This document shows, piece by piece, positions 42,971-53,073 of a DNA stretch of 64,000 bases. The stretch's first letter is position 1, and each line of letters starts with the position of its first letter. Under the pieces are notes generated by a model that ran no database searches, had not been told where the DNA came from, and saw only the letters and a list, made by a program, of their open reading frames with translations. A program made the position numbers and the translations under genes. The DNA is from Trebonia sp963773105 (GTDB taxonomy: Bacteria > Actinomycetota > Actinomycetes > Streptosporangiales > Streptosporangiaceae), in the NCBI GenBank assembly GCA_963773105.1, contig CAVZAA010000001.1, positions 248,001 through 312,000 on the forward strand. The letters are read 5' to 3'.

Positions 42971-43054
42971 CAGAAGGAAGCCGTCTGGCAGGCGAAAGTC
43001 GGCCCGCCAGGCGCCACGAGTAACGAAAAGCGCTACAAGAAAAGGAATACGACA

Positions 43055-44317
43055 ATGTCTTTCAACGTGTCTGATCTCACCGCGCTGGAGATCCTGGATT
43101 CGCGGGCACGGCCGACCCTGGCGGTCACGGTGCGGCTGGCCGACGGCACCACGGCGCGGGCCGGCGTGCCGTCAGGTGCGTCAACCGGGTCACGGGAAGC
43201 AGTGGAACTGCGTGACGGCGACATGTCCCGGTTCGGTGGCGGCGGGGTGCTCAAGGCGGTGGCGAACGTCAACATCGAGATCGCCGACTTGCTCCGCAGC
43301 CGCTCCTGGGACTCCCTGGCGGAGGCGGATCAGGCGATGATCAGCCTCGACGGCTCTTCGAACAAGCGCAGGCTCGGGGCGAACGCGCTCGTCGGCGTGT
43401 CGATGGCCCTGGCGCGCGCTCTCGCCGCCTCCGCGGGCACGCCGCTGTGGCGCTGGCTCACCCCGCAGGACGTGGCGCCGTCCCTGCCGGTGCCGCACTT
43501 CAACGTGCTCAACGGCGGCGTGCACGCCCCCAACGACCTGGACTTCCAGGAGTTCATGGTCGCACCGCTCGGCGCCCCGTCGATGGCCGAGGCGGTACGA
43601 GCGGGCGCCGAGGTCTACGCCGCGCTGCGCCATATCCTTGCCAGCCGCAAGCTCTCTACCGGACTCGGCGACGAGGGAGGGTTCGCGCCCGAGGTCAGCG
43701 AACCGGAAGAAGTCCTGCACCTCCTAGTCGAGGCCATCGGCGACGCCGGGTACAAGGCGGGCGCGGATGGCGTGTCCATCGCCCTGGACCTGGCGGCTTC
43801 GGAGTTCCGCCAGCCGGACGGCCGTTACCGGGTCGCGGGCGACCTGCTGAGCAGCGGGGACCTGATCGACCGCCTGGCCGCCATCACGCGGGACTTCCCC
43901 GTTCACCTGATCGAGGACGGACTCGGCGAGGACGATGACCAGGGCTGGATCGCGCTCACCAGTCGGCTCGGCACCGCCGTCGAACTCGTGGGCGACGACA
44001 TCTTCTGCACCAACCCGGCGATCATCTCCGCCGCCATCAGCCGCGGCATCGGCAACGCCTCGCTGATCAAGCTGAACCAGATCGGCACCGTCACCGAGAC
44101 TCTGGAGGCCATGGCCATCTGCCGCCAGGCAGGCTACCGGCAGTTCGTCTCGCATCGTTCCGGCGAGACCGAAGACAGCTTCATCGCCGACCTCGCGGTC
44201 GGCACCGGCTGCGGGCACCTGAAGTCAGGTGCCCCCGCTCGCGGTGAGCGCACCGCAAAGTACAACCGGCTGCTGGAAATCGCCGCCGGATCCCAGCTGC
44301 GCTACGGCATGAGCTGA
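43055..44317 (+). CDS. eno: Enolase
   Basis: 420 residues, full length. It dehydrates 2-phosphoglycerate to phosphoenolpyruvate. Key segments: ILDSRARPTLAV, VPSGASTGSREAVELRDGD (flexible loop), GGVHAPNDLDFQEFM, GLGDEGGFAPEV, LIEDGL (metal ligands), LIKLNQIGTVTETLEA (catalytic Lys) and SHRSGETED. Several positions differ from housekeeping enolases (for example GGVHAPND for the usual GGxHAxN), which fits a second, condition-specific copy. The PEP formed is the substrate of the PPDK at 15350. Confidence 0.96.
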   Translation: MSFNVSDLTALEILDSRARPTLAVTVRLADGTTARAGVPSGASTGSREAVELRDGDMSRFGGGGVLKAVANVNIEIADLLRSRSWDSLAEADQAMISLDGSSNKRRLGANALVGVSMALARALAASAGTPLWRWLTPQDVAPSLPVPHFNVLNGGVHAPNDLDFQEFMVAPLGAPSMAEAVRAGAEVYAALRHILASRKLSTGLGDEGGFAPEVSEPEEVLHLLVEAIGDAGYKAGADGVSIALDLAASEFRQPDGRYRVAGDLLSSGDLIDRLAAITRDFPVHLIEDGLGEDDDQGWIALTSRLGTAVELVGDDIFCTNPAIISAAISRGIGNASLIKLNQIGTVTETLEAMAICRQAGYRQFVSHRSGETEDSFIADLAVGTGCGHLKSGAPARGERTAKYNRLLEIAAGSQLRYGMS

Positions 44318-44377
44318 CAGGAAGGGTCAGGGGGGCGACATCGTTGTCGTCGGTTCGGCGAACTAGGTGTACGGCCC

Positions 44378-44399
44378 TCGCCGGGACCGGTCCCGGCGA
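44378..44399. terminator. 22-bp perfect palindrome between convergent genes
   Basis: Arms TCGCCGGGACC and GGTCCCGGCGA meet without a spacer between eno and the convergent phosphofructokinase gene. It is a plausible bidirectional terminator, although the GGGACC/GGTCCC core also resembles regulatory half-sites. Confidence 0.5.
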
Positions 44400-44405
44400 A
44401 CGGTC

Positions 44406-45684
44406 TCAGCCCTCGGCGAGATAGCCGTACCTGCGGCGGAAGGCCTCCGGGGTCAGCCCCGAGGCCTTCGCGATCGGGCCGAGCCTGTCCGAGTCCGCCA
44501 GGTCCTTGCGGCTCAGCCGGATCATGTACTCACGGGCCACCCGATATGAGCTCGACTCGACGTTTACCTGCCGGATCCGCACCCGTCCGGTTTCCGGGTC
44601 GCTGAACGATCCGAAGGGTAGCGGCACCACGTGCCCGTCCTGGATCGTGATCATGCAGCCGGGCCCGTCGTCGTCGAGCAGCCGCTTCAGGTGGTCCACG
44701 GCACCGTAGCCGAGGTCGCGGGTGTACTCGATATCGAACGGGATAGGGGGCGCGCACCGGAGTTCGTAGCCGATGTTCTTGCCCTCGACCGTGATCTTGT
44801 CCCCGCGCTCCCGGAAGCGATCCTTGACCTGCTTCGCCAGCAACCGGTCCAGCTCGAGTTCGGCCAGCCGGATGTTGCCGTGCTCGTCGCGCTCCACCTC
44901 TTCCATGGCGTTGCGGAGCTCGTCCTGGGGGAGGCGCAGGCCGATGCCCTCGGCGAGCACCGCCACGCCGAACGGTCGGCCGCGGGCGAGTCGCTTGAGC
45001 ATCGAGGTCTCGAGGACGTCCACCAGTCGTGACAACCGGATGGGCTCGTCGCGAGGAAACTCCTCAGCGATCAGCGTGAGGGTGGCCCCGGATGCCTTGC
45101 CGATGCCCAGGGCGAGGTGGCCGGCCGAGCGTCCCATGGCCACCACCAGATACCACCGCCGGGTGGTCATGGCGTCGGTCATCAGGTTGTTGACCAGCTG
45201 CACCCCTACGCTCCTGGCGGTCTCGAAGCCGAAGGTCGGCGCGCCGCCCGGCAGCGGCAGATCGTTGTCGATGGTCTTCGGGACGTGCGCCACGCGCAGG
45301 CTTCCTTCGGCGGCCTCGGCCAGCCGGGACGCCGAGAACGCGGTGTCGTCCCCGCCGATTGTTACGAGCGCGCCGATCCCCAGCTTCCGGAGCGACTCGA
45401 GGCAGGCGTGCAGCCTCCAGTCCGGGTCGGTGGCGCCGGGGTCGGCGCACCGTGGGGTTGGCACGCGAGGTCCGGATGATCGACCCACCCTCGACATGGA
45501 TTCTCGACACGTCCGTGATGGACAGGTTGCGCACCTCCCCGGTCCGGCCCTCGATGAGGTGCTCGAAGCCGTCCATGATCCCAACGACGTCCCACCCGGA
45601 CTTGCGGGCCTCGATCGTGGCTGCGGAGATCACGGAGTTCATTCCCGGGGCGGGCCCGCCGCCGCACAGGATCCCTAGCCTCAC
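44406..45684 (-). pseudogene. pfp: 6-phosphofructokinase, PPi-dependent type, with one frameshift
   Basis: The N-terminus (MRLGILCGGGPAPGMNSVI, IEGRTGEVRNLSITDVS, HVEGGSIIRTSRANP) breaks at about 45450-45470. The rest is intact in a second frame: GALVTIGGDDTAFSA, VPKTIDNDLPLPGG, MGRSAGHLALGIGKASGA, LAEGIGL, and a C-terminus to 44406. GGDD in place of GGDG, and Lys in PKTIDND, are hallmarks of PPi-using enzymes. The product would be fructose 1,6-bisphosphate made with PPi. About 425 residues if repaired. A single indel separates the two parts, so the gene may be functional with a base-call error. Confidence 0.85.
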
Positions 45685-45917
45685 GGCGTCATCGTTTCAG
45701 CATTGGAATACAACGATGCACCTCGCTTCGTCGAGACTTGCCTTTATGACAGCTTCGGAAAACCACCAAATGGTAAATCGATTCCGTGACGGGTTTTTAG
45801 GGGCGAAGGTCACCTCCTGCTACGGACGGCGTACCGCAAGACAAAAGCACAACATCAAATGGACTGCCCATAGGCGTGCACGGTCTTAACCAGGCCAAGA
45901 ATGACGGGACGGGTGAC

Positions 45918-45953
45918 GGGCCGAAGGTTCCCCGGCCGGGGGACCTTCGGCCC
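45918..45953. promoter_or_regulatory. 36-bp palindrome made of two DosR-like boxes
   Basis: GGGCCGAAGGTTCC (45918-45931) and GGGACCTTCGGCCC (45940-45953) face each other around CCGGCCGG. The whole is a palindrome with one mismatched pair. The right box is identical to the one at 42248-42261. Confidence 0.65.
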
Positions 45954-45987
45954 TATTCGAACTCGCGCGATGGTACCTGCGTAAGAC

Positions 45988-46001
45988 ATGACCTAAGTCC
46001 C
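45988..46001. promoter_or_regulatory. DosR-like box
   Basis: ATGACCTAAGTCCC (reverse GGGACTTAGGTCAT) matches 11 of 14 positions of the mycobacterial core; it ends 87 bases before ATG 46088. Confidence 0.6.
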
Positions 46002-46087
46002 GGGAGGTAGGGACTTCACGCCGTGTCGGCGAAGCTGTGTCGGCGGAAGACTGGAGAGTGTAACGGAATAGAGGGGAGTGAGCGCAG

Positions 46088-47048
46088 ATGCCACGTACCG
46101 ACATTCACATGGATGCGATGCTGCGCCACCTCGGCGCGGCCTACTACGAGTCGCTGCACGGCAGGGCTACCCGGGCGGACGTGGCGCGGGCTCTGGACAC
46201 CGTGGAAGAGCAGCTCAACGAAACCGCGGCTGGCGGTCCGCGAAGTGCCGGGCATCCGAGCCTGGGCACCAAGTCGTCCGCGAGGCGGACAGGGGCCGTC
46301 TTCCCACGGCTGGTCGCGCCGGATCAGCGACGTGATGACGACGTCGGTGGTGACGGTGGACCGGATCACCCCGTACAAGGAGGTCGCCCGGCTGCTGGCG
46401 GAGCACCGGATCACCGGCCTGCCCGTGCTGAAGATGGGCCGTGAGGTGATCGGCGTGGTCACGGAGGCAGATCTGCTTCGGGGAGCAGGCGGTGCGGTGC
46501 GGCGGCTGCGGTCGTCGGCGCGCAGGTCTTGGAGGCGGCGCGGCTTGCGGCCTCCGGCGCTTACCGCGGGGGAGCTGATGACGTCGCCTGCGATCACGAT
46601 CGGCCCGGACGCCAACGTTCCGGCGGCGGCACGGCTGATGACCGAGCATCACGTGAGGATGCTGCCGGTCACCGACCAGAAGGGCAAGCTGGTGGGCATC
46701 GTCAGCCGCCGTGACCTGATCAGCGTGTTCCTGCGGCCGGATGCGGACATCGCTGCGGACATCCGCCGGGTGCTCGACGACATCCTGCTCGCCAGGCCGG
46801 GAGAGGCCGACGTGGCCGTCCATAACGGGATCGTGACGCTCACCGGGACGCTGGATCCGAGGGCGGGAACGCACGGTGACCTCATCCCCGTCGCGGTCCG
46901 GCTGATGTGGGACGTCGACGGAGTCGTCGACATCGTGGACCGACTCGGCCAGGGGCAGGCCGACCCGCCGATGCAGGCCATGCCACCGGACGCTATCCCG
47001 CCCCAGGCCGGTTCACTACGGGAAGGGCCGCCCGCGGACGCGGGCTAG
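46088..47048 (+). pseudogene. CBS-pair plus BON domain protein with one frameshift near the N-terminus
   Basis: From ATG 46088: MPRTDIHMDAMLRHLGAAYY, HGRATRADVARALDTVEEQL is an N-terminal segment seen in actinobacterial CBS proteins. A frameshift between about 46250 and 46320 leads into RRISDVMTTSVVTVDRITPY, LPVLKMGREVIGVVTEADLL, then LMTSPAITIGPDANVPAA, LPVTDQKGKLVGIVSRRDLI and a BON domain (DVAVHNGIVTLTGTL). A longer unbroken frame starting at 46023 exists but gives a non-homologous N-terminus. It is paralogous to 37211-37879 and precedes the Hsp20 gene by 34 bases. Confidence 0.8.
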
Positions 47049-47082
47049 CACAAGAAGCACAAGAAGGAGGAGGGAGAACGAA

Positions 47083-47505
47083 ATGAGCATTACCCTGCGC
47101 AAGGATCCAAGGACGATGTTCCCTGAGTTCATCGAGTGGTTCGAGGAGCCCTTCCTGACATTGCGGCCCTACCTGGGCCAGCCCATCAGGATCGAGGACT
47201 ACACCGAGGACGGGCACTACGTCGTCCGCGCCGAGATCGCCGGAATCGACCCGGAGAATGACCTTGAGGTCACTGCCGGCGTCGGTTACCTAACCATCAG
47301 CGCACAGCGCTCCAGCACCGTCGAGGACAAGCACCGTTCGGAGTTCCGGTACGGCACGTTCAGCCGCACCATCGCGCTCCCCGCCGGGGCGGACAGCGAC
47401 GACGTCACCGCTGACTACGCCAAGGGCATCCTGACGGTCAAGGTCGGCCTCAAGGGCGAGGAGAAGGATGTCGCGAAGAAGATCCAGGTCACTGCCAAGA
47501 AGTGA
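47083..47505 (+). CDS. Hsp20/alpha-crystallin small heat shock protein
   Basis: 140 residues with an alpha-crystallin domain (about 35-130): IRIEDYTEDGHYVVRAEIAG, LEVTAGVGYLTISAQR, RYGTFSRTIALPAGAD and the DYAKGILTVKV strand. It is of the length and type of HspX/Acr, a hallmark DosR-regulon chaperone, which prevents aggregation of unfolded proteins without ATP. The start ATG is preceded by AAGGAGGAGGGAG, a very strong site, suggesting high expression. It probably shares a transcript with the CBS gene. Confidence 0.94.
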   Translation: MSITLRKDPRTMFPEFIEWFEEPFLTLRPYLGQPIRIEDYTEDGHYVVRAEIAGIDPENDLEVTAGVGYLTISAQRSSTVEDKHRSEFRYGTFSRTIALPAGADSDDVTADYAKGILTVKVGLKGEEKDVAKKIQVTAKK

Positions 47506-47641
47506 CCCCCGCGAACCGGCCGGATCGCCACCCGGGGCGGCCCGGCCCTGCGCTCGCCGGGGTCCGACAGACAACAAATGACCATGGAAGGGTGAGACTG
47601 GCAGGCGAACTGGGGCTCAGCCCGGGGAAGGCGGCGCGCTG

Positions 47642-48302
47642 ATGGCGGTTCTGGTGCTCCTGCGACACGGCGAGAGTGCCGGGAACGCTGCGGACGTGTT
47701 CACCGGCTGGATGGATGTCGTGCCTCAGCGAGCGCGGCCAGCGGCAGGCAGAACGGGCCGGGGCGATCCTCGCGGCCTCCGGCTTCTTCCCCGACGTGGT
47801 TCACACGTCGCTTCAGCGGCGCGCCATTGTGTCGGCGGACCTCGCGCTTGATGCGTGCGGGCGGTCATGGGTCCCGGTGGGCCGGAGCTGGCGGCTCAAC
47901 TCCAACCATTACGGGGCGCTGCAGGGCCGGGGCAAGGCCGAGATCCGGGCTGAGGTAGGGGAGGAGCAGTTCATGGCCTGGCGCCGCGGCTTTCGCGTGC
48001 GCCCGCCGCTGGGCAAGCCGGACGACGACGCGCGCTACGCCGCCCTGCCCCCGGACGCTCGGCCCCGCGGCGAGTCGCTGCACGACGTGACCGTGCGTCT
48101 CCTTCCATACTGGTACGACGTGATCGTCCCCGACCTGTACCGGCACGGCTGTGTGCTGGTGGCGTCGCACGGCAACACGCTGCGGGCGCTGGTTAAGCAC
48201 CTGGAAGGAGTCAGCGACGACGCTTCCTCCGACCTGGAGATTCCGAACGCGGTCCCGGTGTGTTACAGGTTCGAGGCGGGGCATGCCATCCGGCTGACTT
48301 AG
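47642..48302 (+). pseudogene. gpmA: 2,3-BPG-dependent phosphoglycerate mutase with one frameshift
   Basis: MAVLVLLRHGESAGNAADVF, TGWMDV opens with the catalytic RHG motif. One extra base at about 47718 shifts the frame, after which CLSERGQRQAERAGAILAAS, SWRLNSNHYGALQGRGKAE and LVASHGNTLRALVKHLEGVS follow without interruption to 48302. It interconverts 3- and 2-phosphoglycerate. The first catalytic His and the second His (in SHGNT) are present. Removing one base would restore a 219-residue enzyme, so a sequencing error is a real possibility. Confidence 0.88.
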
Positions 48303-48637
48303 TGCACCTGTCCGTAAGTTCGTCAGGGTTGAGTGACGGGCTTGTGGGCTCCTCGCTGGGTGGCGAGCGACTCCCCGTTCGGTGGTTGCCGTTGGGGGCG
48401 GGCCGGTGCCGGCCAGGGGACCGTGGGCGGGTGGCCGTGATGGGGGCCGTCGCCGGGGGTCACGTCGTGCCGCGGCCTCTACCTCCGCGACACTACGGCC
48501 CAGCTCGACCCGCCATCCCCGACGAATTAACGGGCGCGACCACTTAGCTGGCCCGCGCCCGCCTCGCAGCGGCGGATAAAGCTGCCTTAACGATGATGGA
48601 AAACCCCGCCGCCCCTGGCATCTCGGTCGAGGGTGGC
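48303..48637. other. Intergenic stretch without recognisable gene
   Basis: Between the phosphoglycerate mutase gene and the convergent FHA-ABC gene. Short frames exist on both strands but none shows homology-like or codon-position structure that I can support. No DosR-like box of quality was found. Confidence 0.5.
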
Positions 48638-51080
48638 TTAGCGGCGGGCGGGCCGGCGCAGCAGTCTCCACGTGAAGAGGGCGAAGACGGCGGCCAAGAC
48701 CAGCTGAAGGGCCATGTTGACGGCCCAGGCATGCACCGAGTGGTCCCACAGGGGGTCGGGGGTGCTGCCTGGCGGGGGAGGGGTGACGTGGTTGAGGTCG
48801 ATGGTGGACGCGACGGCGGCGAAGCCCCAGCGGGACGGGGTGAGCCAGGCCAGCTGCTCGAGACCGGCGGTGCCGTTGAGGCGGATGACGCCGCCGCTGA
48901 GCACGACTTCCACCAGGACCGCGACGACCAGGAGCGGGAGGGTCTTATCCGAGGAGTTGACCGCGGCCGAGATGAGCAGGCCGACGGCCATCGAGGCGAT
49001 GGCCAGCACGGCGACGCCGAGCATGATTTCGGCCAGCGGGAAGGATGTCAGCACGCCCCGAGCGGGCATCGGGCGGCCGGCCAGGCCGATGGCGACGAGG
49101 ACGACCGATTGGACGGCGCTGATGACGCCGAGGACAACGAGCTTGGAGGCAAGGTAGGCGGCAGGCGACAGGCCCGCCGCGCGTTCCCTGGTGTAGATCG
49201 CCCGTTCCTTGACCAGTTCCCTGACCGCGTTGGCGACGCCGATCAGGCACGCGCTCATCACCAGGATGAGGAGCAGCTGGATGGCCAGGCCGTTGCTCGG
49301 GCCGACCAGGCCGCCGGAGTCGGGGATGGCCCTGATCAGGCCGCCGAGGATGACGGGGAGGAGGGCGATCACGCCGACGTAGTTACGGTCGGAGGCGATG
49401 ACCGACAGGTACCTGCGGACCAGGGTGGACAGCTGGGCGAGCCGGCCGGCTGGGCGCGGCGGCGGAGCGGCGACAGCGCGCGCCGCGACGGCGTCGGGCC
49501 GCGCCTCGGCGGCGCCCAGGGCCTGCAGCGGGCCGCTGGTGTAGCGGGCGTAGTAGGCGGAGCGGCGGTAGTCGGCGGCTCCAGTCACGGTCCGGCTGTG
49601 CCTCGAAGTCCTGGAAGACCTCGGCCCAGTCGTCGTGGCCGAAGTGGCGCAGCCCGTCGGCGGGAGTGCCGAAGTAGGCGACCTTTCCGCCGGGCACCAG
49701 CACGAGGAGCCGGTCGCAGCTGGCCAGGTTGGCGACGCTGTGCGTCACCACCATGACCGTGCGGCCGTCCTTGGCGAGCTGGGCGAGCATCTCCATGACC
49801 GACTTGTCCAGTCCGGGGTCAAGGCCGGAGGTGGGCTCGTCGAGGAATAGCAGGCTCGGCTTGGTGAGCAGCTCGAGCGCCACGTTAACGCGCTTCTGCT
49901 GGCCGCCCGAGAGGCTTCCGGTGCGGGTGTCGGCGTGCCTCGCCAGGGATAGTTCGCCCAGGACCTCATCGACCCGACGGGAGCGCTCGGGCGCGGTCGT
50001 GTCCTGGGGGAACCGCAGCTCGGCGGCGTACGACAGGCCGCGGCGGGCCGAGAGCTGGGTGTGCAGGATGTTCTCCTGCGGGACTAGGCCGATGCGGTGC
50101 CGCAGCTCGGCGTAGTTGGCGTACAGGTCGCGGCCGTCGTACAGCACGCTGCCGCTGGTGGCGGGGCGCATCCCGGTGAGCGCGCCGAGCAGGGTCGACT
50201 TGCCGGCGCCGCTTGGCCCGATGACGCCGAGCAGGCAGCGTTCCGGCAGCGGGAAGGAGACGTGGTCGAGCAGCACCTTCCCGCTTGGCAGGGTGACGGT
50301 CAGGCCGCGCGCGCTGAGCAGCACCCCCTCGGCCGCGTCGAACTCCCGCAGCTCGTTGCCTGCCAGCCGGAACGTGGCCGCGCCGATGCCGATCACGTCG
50401 GCCTCGGTGACCACCGTGGTGGTGATCCGCTGGCCGTTGACGAAGGTGCCGTTGCTGCTGCCGGTGTCGGTGAGCTGGAAGCGGCCGCCGCTGAGGTCGC
50501 GTAGCTCGGCGTGGCGGCGCGATACCTGCAGGTCCTTGATGACCACGTCGTTGTCGTCGGCCCGGCCGATGCGCAGCGGCAGGTCGAGGACGCGGGTGAT
50601 CCCCGTCGGCTGCCTGTCCGCCAACGGGTGGCCGACCCACAGCGCGGTGGCCGCGTGGGTGCCCGGGACCGGACCTGCGGCGTCGGGATCGGCTGCGGCG
50701 GCGTCGGGCACCGAGCAGGTCAGCAGCGGGCCGTCCTCCGGGTGGCCGAGCCGGATCTGGACCGTGCCGGTGATCTGCATCCGGCTCACGTGCGACCCGC
50801 CGCAGAACGTGCCGTTGGTGCTGCCCGCATCCTGGATCAGCCACTGCCCGGCGGTTGCCGACAGCTCGGCGTGCCGCCAGGAGACCACGGGGGCGTCGAC
50901 TGCCACGTCCGCGTCCGGGTCCCGTCCGATCCGGTAGACGGGCCCGGGCGGCAGGGTGACGGTGCCGCCGCTGCTGCGCACGACCAGGGGCGGGGCGTCT
51001 GCCCGCCCGTCTTCGGAATCGGCGTCAAGCCCGACGGCGCCGAGTTCTCCGTCGGGGGACGCCGGGTCGGCTGCCGTCAT
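48638..51080 (-). pseudogene. FHA-FHA-ABC ATPase-permease fusion (Rv1747-like), frameshifted
   Basis: From ATG 51080: two FHA domains (about 40-125 with YRIGRDPDADV and DAGSTNGTF; about 165-250 with LRIGRADDNDVV and DTGSSNGTF). A nucleotide-binding domain follows with Walker A GPSGAGKST, signature SLSGGQQKRVNVA and Walker B LLFLDEPTSGLDP. Near 49590 the frame changes and the membrane part follows (LSVIASDRNYVGVIALLPVI, AVRELVKERAIYTRERAAGL, several helices) to 48638. In M. tuberculosis Rv1747 the FHA domains bind phosphothreonine from a Ser/Thr kinase. A single indel separates the halves. Confidence 0.85.
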
Positions 51081-51219
51081 GTGCGCGCTCCGTTTGGATC
51101 GGACGAGATGTCGGGGCGGTGCGACCGAGTTCGTGGGACCATGCCTACGTCCGAATCCTCCGGCCCAGGGGCGCCCGGGGCAAGAGGATACCGAGTAAGC
51201 ACACGCCGAATAATCGCAC

Positions 51220-52113
51220 TCAACGCCGGTTCCTGCGGACATACAGCCACACCGACACCGGCATGAGCACGGCCAGCAGGGCGAGCGACCAGGCGGCCGA
51301 CGCCACCTCGGGGTGGCGCATCGGCCAGGCCGAGATCGCTGCCGCCGGATCGGGGTTGCCGAGCAGCTGCCGGCACGCGGCGGCCAGGACACTGACCGGG
51401 TTCCAGTCGGCAACCGCCTGCAGCCAGCCGGGCATCGCCGTCGTGGCGATGAACGCGTTCGAGGTGAGCGACAGCGGGACGATCACGGTCAGCCCGACGG
51501 CCTGAGCCGCCTCCGGGCCGCGGGCGAGCATCCCGACGCACGCCCCTGCCCAGGCCGCGCAGTAGCCGAATAGCAGCGCGAGCCCCGCCGCGCCGGCGAT
51601 ACCCGCCGGGCTGCCGTGTACCCGCCAGCCGACCGCAAGTCCGGTACCCGCGGCCACTGCGGCGGCGAGCACGCTGGTGACGAGGTCAGCGAGGGTGCGG
51701 CCGGCGATGAAGGCCACCCGGGACATCGGCAGCGCCCTGAGACGATCGACGAGCCCGGTGGACTGATCGACCGCCATGCTGATGGCGGCGCCCTGGGTGG
51801 CGGCCCCCATGTTCACGGCGATGACGCCGGCGACGAGGTAATCGCGGTAATTCCCGCCGCCGGGCAGCTTGATCGCGCCGTCGAAGACGTAGCTGAACAG
51901 CAGCACGAGGAGGACGGGCTGCACGGTGACGTTCAGCACCTGTTCCGGCGTGCTGGCGATCCGCGCGATCGCACGGCCGGTGAGTACTCCGACGTCGCTC
52001 AGCGTCCAGCCCAGCGAACTGGCGGCGCCGGCCAGCCGTGTCCTCGTCGTCGGTCGCGCGGCAGCGGTGCCGGGCTCGAGCGGCAGCTCGGCCAGGCCGG
52101 TCAGCGCGCTCAT
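51220..52113 (-). CDS. ABC-2 type permease, DrrB type
   Basis: 297 residues with a cytosolic N-terminus and six membrane helices. The ABC-2 signature LVDRLRALPMSRVAFIAGRTLAD is nearly the same as in the permease at 14382. It overlaps the ATPase gene by four bases. Only about 140 bases separate it from the FHA-ABC gene, so the three may be one transcript. The substrate is unknown. Confidence 0.93.
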   Translation of the reverse strand: MSALTGLAELPLEPGTAAARPTTRTRLAGAASSLGWTLSDVGVLTGRAIARIASTPEQVLNVTVQPVLLVLLFSYVFDGAIKLPGGGNYRDYLVAGVIAVNMGAATQGAAISMAVDQSTGLVDRLRALPMSRVAFIAGRTLADLVTSVLAAAVAAGTGLAVGWRVHGSPAGIAGAAGLALLFGYCAAWAGACVGMLARGPEAAQAVGLTVIVPLSLTSNAFIATTAMPGWLQAVADWNPVSVLAAACRQLLGNPDPAAAISAWPMRHPEVASAAWSLALLAVLMPVSVWLYVRRNRR

Positions 52114-53051
52114 GCCCGCCCCCCGGTCAGCGTAAGGAAAACGTCGTCGAGCGATGGGGTGCGGACGGCGATGTCGTCGGCGCGGACGCCCGCGGAGTCC
52201 ATCGCCCGGACGGCGTCGGCGACCAGCCCCGGGCGCGGGATTACCGGCAGTTCGAGGCCGTGCCCGGCGGCCAGTCGCCGGGCCGGGCCGGCCGCCAGGC
52301 AGGAAAGCGCTGCGGCCACTCGGGAAAGCGGGGCGGCGGCGGCGACGGTCACCCGCAGCCAGGACGCGCCGGCCGTCGCCTTGAGCTCAGCCGGGGCTCC
52401 CTCGGCAGTGACCCGGCCGCCGTCAATGACGCAGACCCGGTCCGCCAGCCGGTCTGCCTCCTCCAGGTACTGCGTGGTCAGCAGCAGCGTGGTACCGCCC
52501 GCGACCAGGTCGGCGATGATCTCCCAGAGGGCGAGCCTGCTGGCCGGGTCGAGACCCGTGGTGGGCTCGTCCAGGAACAGCACTCGCGGCTCGGTGAGCA
52601 GGCTCGCCGCCAGGTCAAGGCGGCGGCGCATCCCGCCCGAGTAGCAGCGGACCGGCCTGGCCGCCGCGTCCAGGCCGAAGGCGGTGAGGAGGTCAGCCGC
52701 CCGGTCCCTCGCCTGGCGCCTGCCTAGCCTGGACAGTCGGCCGAGCATGATGAGGTTGGCGCGGCCGCTGAGGCACTCGTCCACCGAGGTGTGCTGGCCG
52801 GCCAGGCCGATGCTGCGGCGCACCGCCGCGCCGTCGGCGACCACGTCGTGGCCGGCCACCAGGGCCGTGCCCGCGTCCGGCCGCAGCAGCGTGGTGAGCA
52901 CCCGGATCGCGGTGGTCTTGCCCGCCCCGTTCGGGCCGAGCAGGCACGTGGTTGTGCCGGCCGGGACGGCCAGGTCGAGGCCGGTCAGCGCGCGGGTGCG
53001 GCCGAATGACTTGACCAGCCCCCGAGCATGCACCATCACGGATACGGGCAC
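52110..53051 (-). CDS. ABC transporter ATP-binding protein, DrrA type
   Basis: 313 residues with Walker A GPNGAGKTT, signature YSGGMRRRLDLAAS and Walker B VLFLDEPTTGLDP; C-terminal DrrA extension (VRTPSLDDVFLTLTGGRA). The translation may begin at GTG 53051 or at ATG 53036 (MVHARGLVKSFG), the latter aligning better with family starts. It is a paralogue of 13396-14385 and is divergent from the glycosyltransferase gene. Confidence 0.93.
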   Translation of the reverse strand: MPVSVMVHARGLVKSFGRTRALTGLDLAVPAGTTTCLLGPNGAGKTTAIRVLTTLLRPDAGTALVAGHDVVADGAAVRRSIGLAGQHTSVDECLSGRANLIMLGRLSRLGRRQARDRAADLLTAFGLDAAARPVRCYSGGMRRRLDLAASLLTEPRVLFLDEPTTGLDPASRLALWEIIADLVAGGTTLLLTTQYLEEADRLADRVCVIDGGRVTAEGAPAELKATAGASWLRVTVAAAAPLSRVAAALSCLAAGPARRLAAGHGLELPVIPRPGLVADAVRAMDSAGVRADDIAVRTPSLDDVFLTLTGGRA

Positions 53052-53073
53052 GGGCGATTCCTTATGCTCGGGG

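Larger units (their letters stand above)
45685..46087. other. Long divergent promoter region with several box-like sites
   Basis: No gene is seen in about 400 bases. It contains GGGGCGAAGGTCAC (45800-45813, 13 of 14 matches), the double-box palindrome at 45918-45953 and a DosR-like box at 45988-46001, placed between the divergent PFK and CBS/Hsp20 genes. Base composition is AT-richer than the surroundings at 45690-45790. Confidence 0.6.

Noticed and set aside
45950..45970. A TTCGAACTC stretch resembling a tRNA T-loop
   Set aside because: No cloverleaf can be drawn around it. No tRNA or rRNA gene was found anywhere in the window.
48303..48637. Short frames between phosphoglycerate mutase and the FHA-ABC gene
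   Set aside because: No codon-position bias, ribosome-binding site or family resemblance supports any of them.
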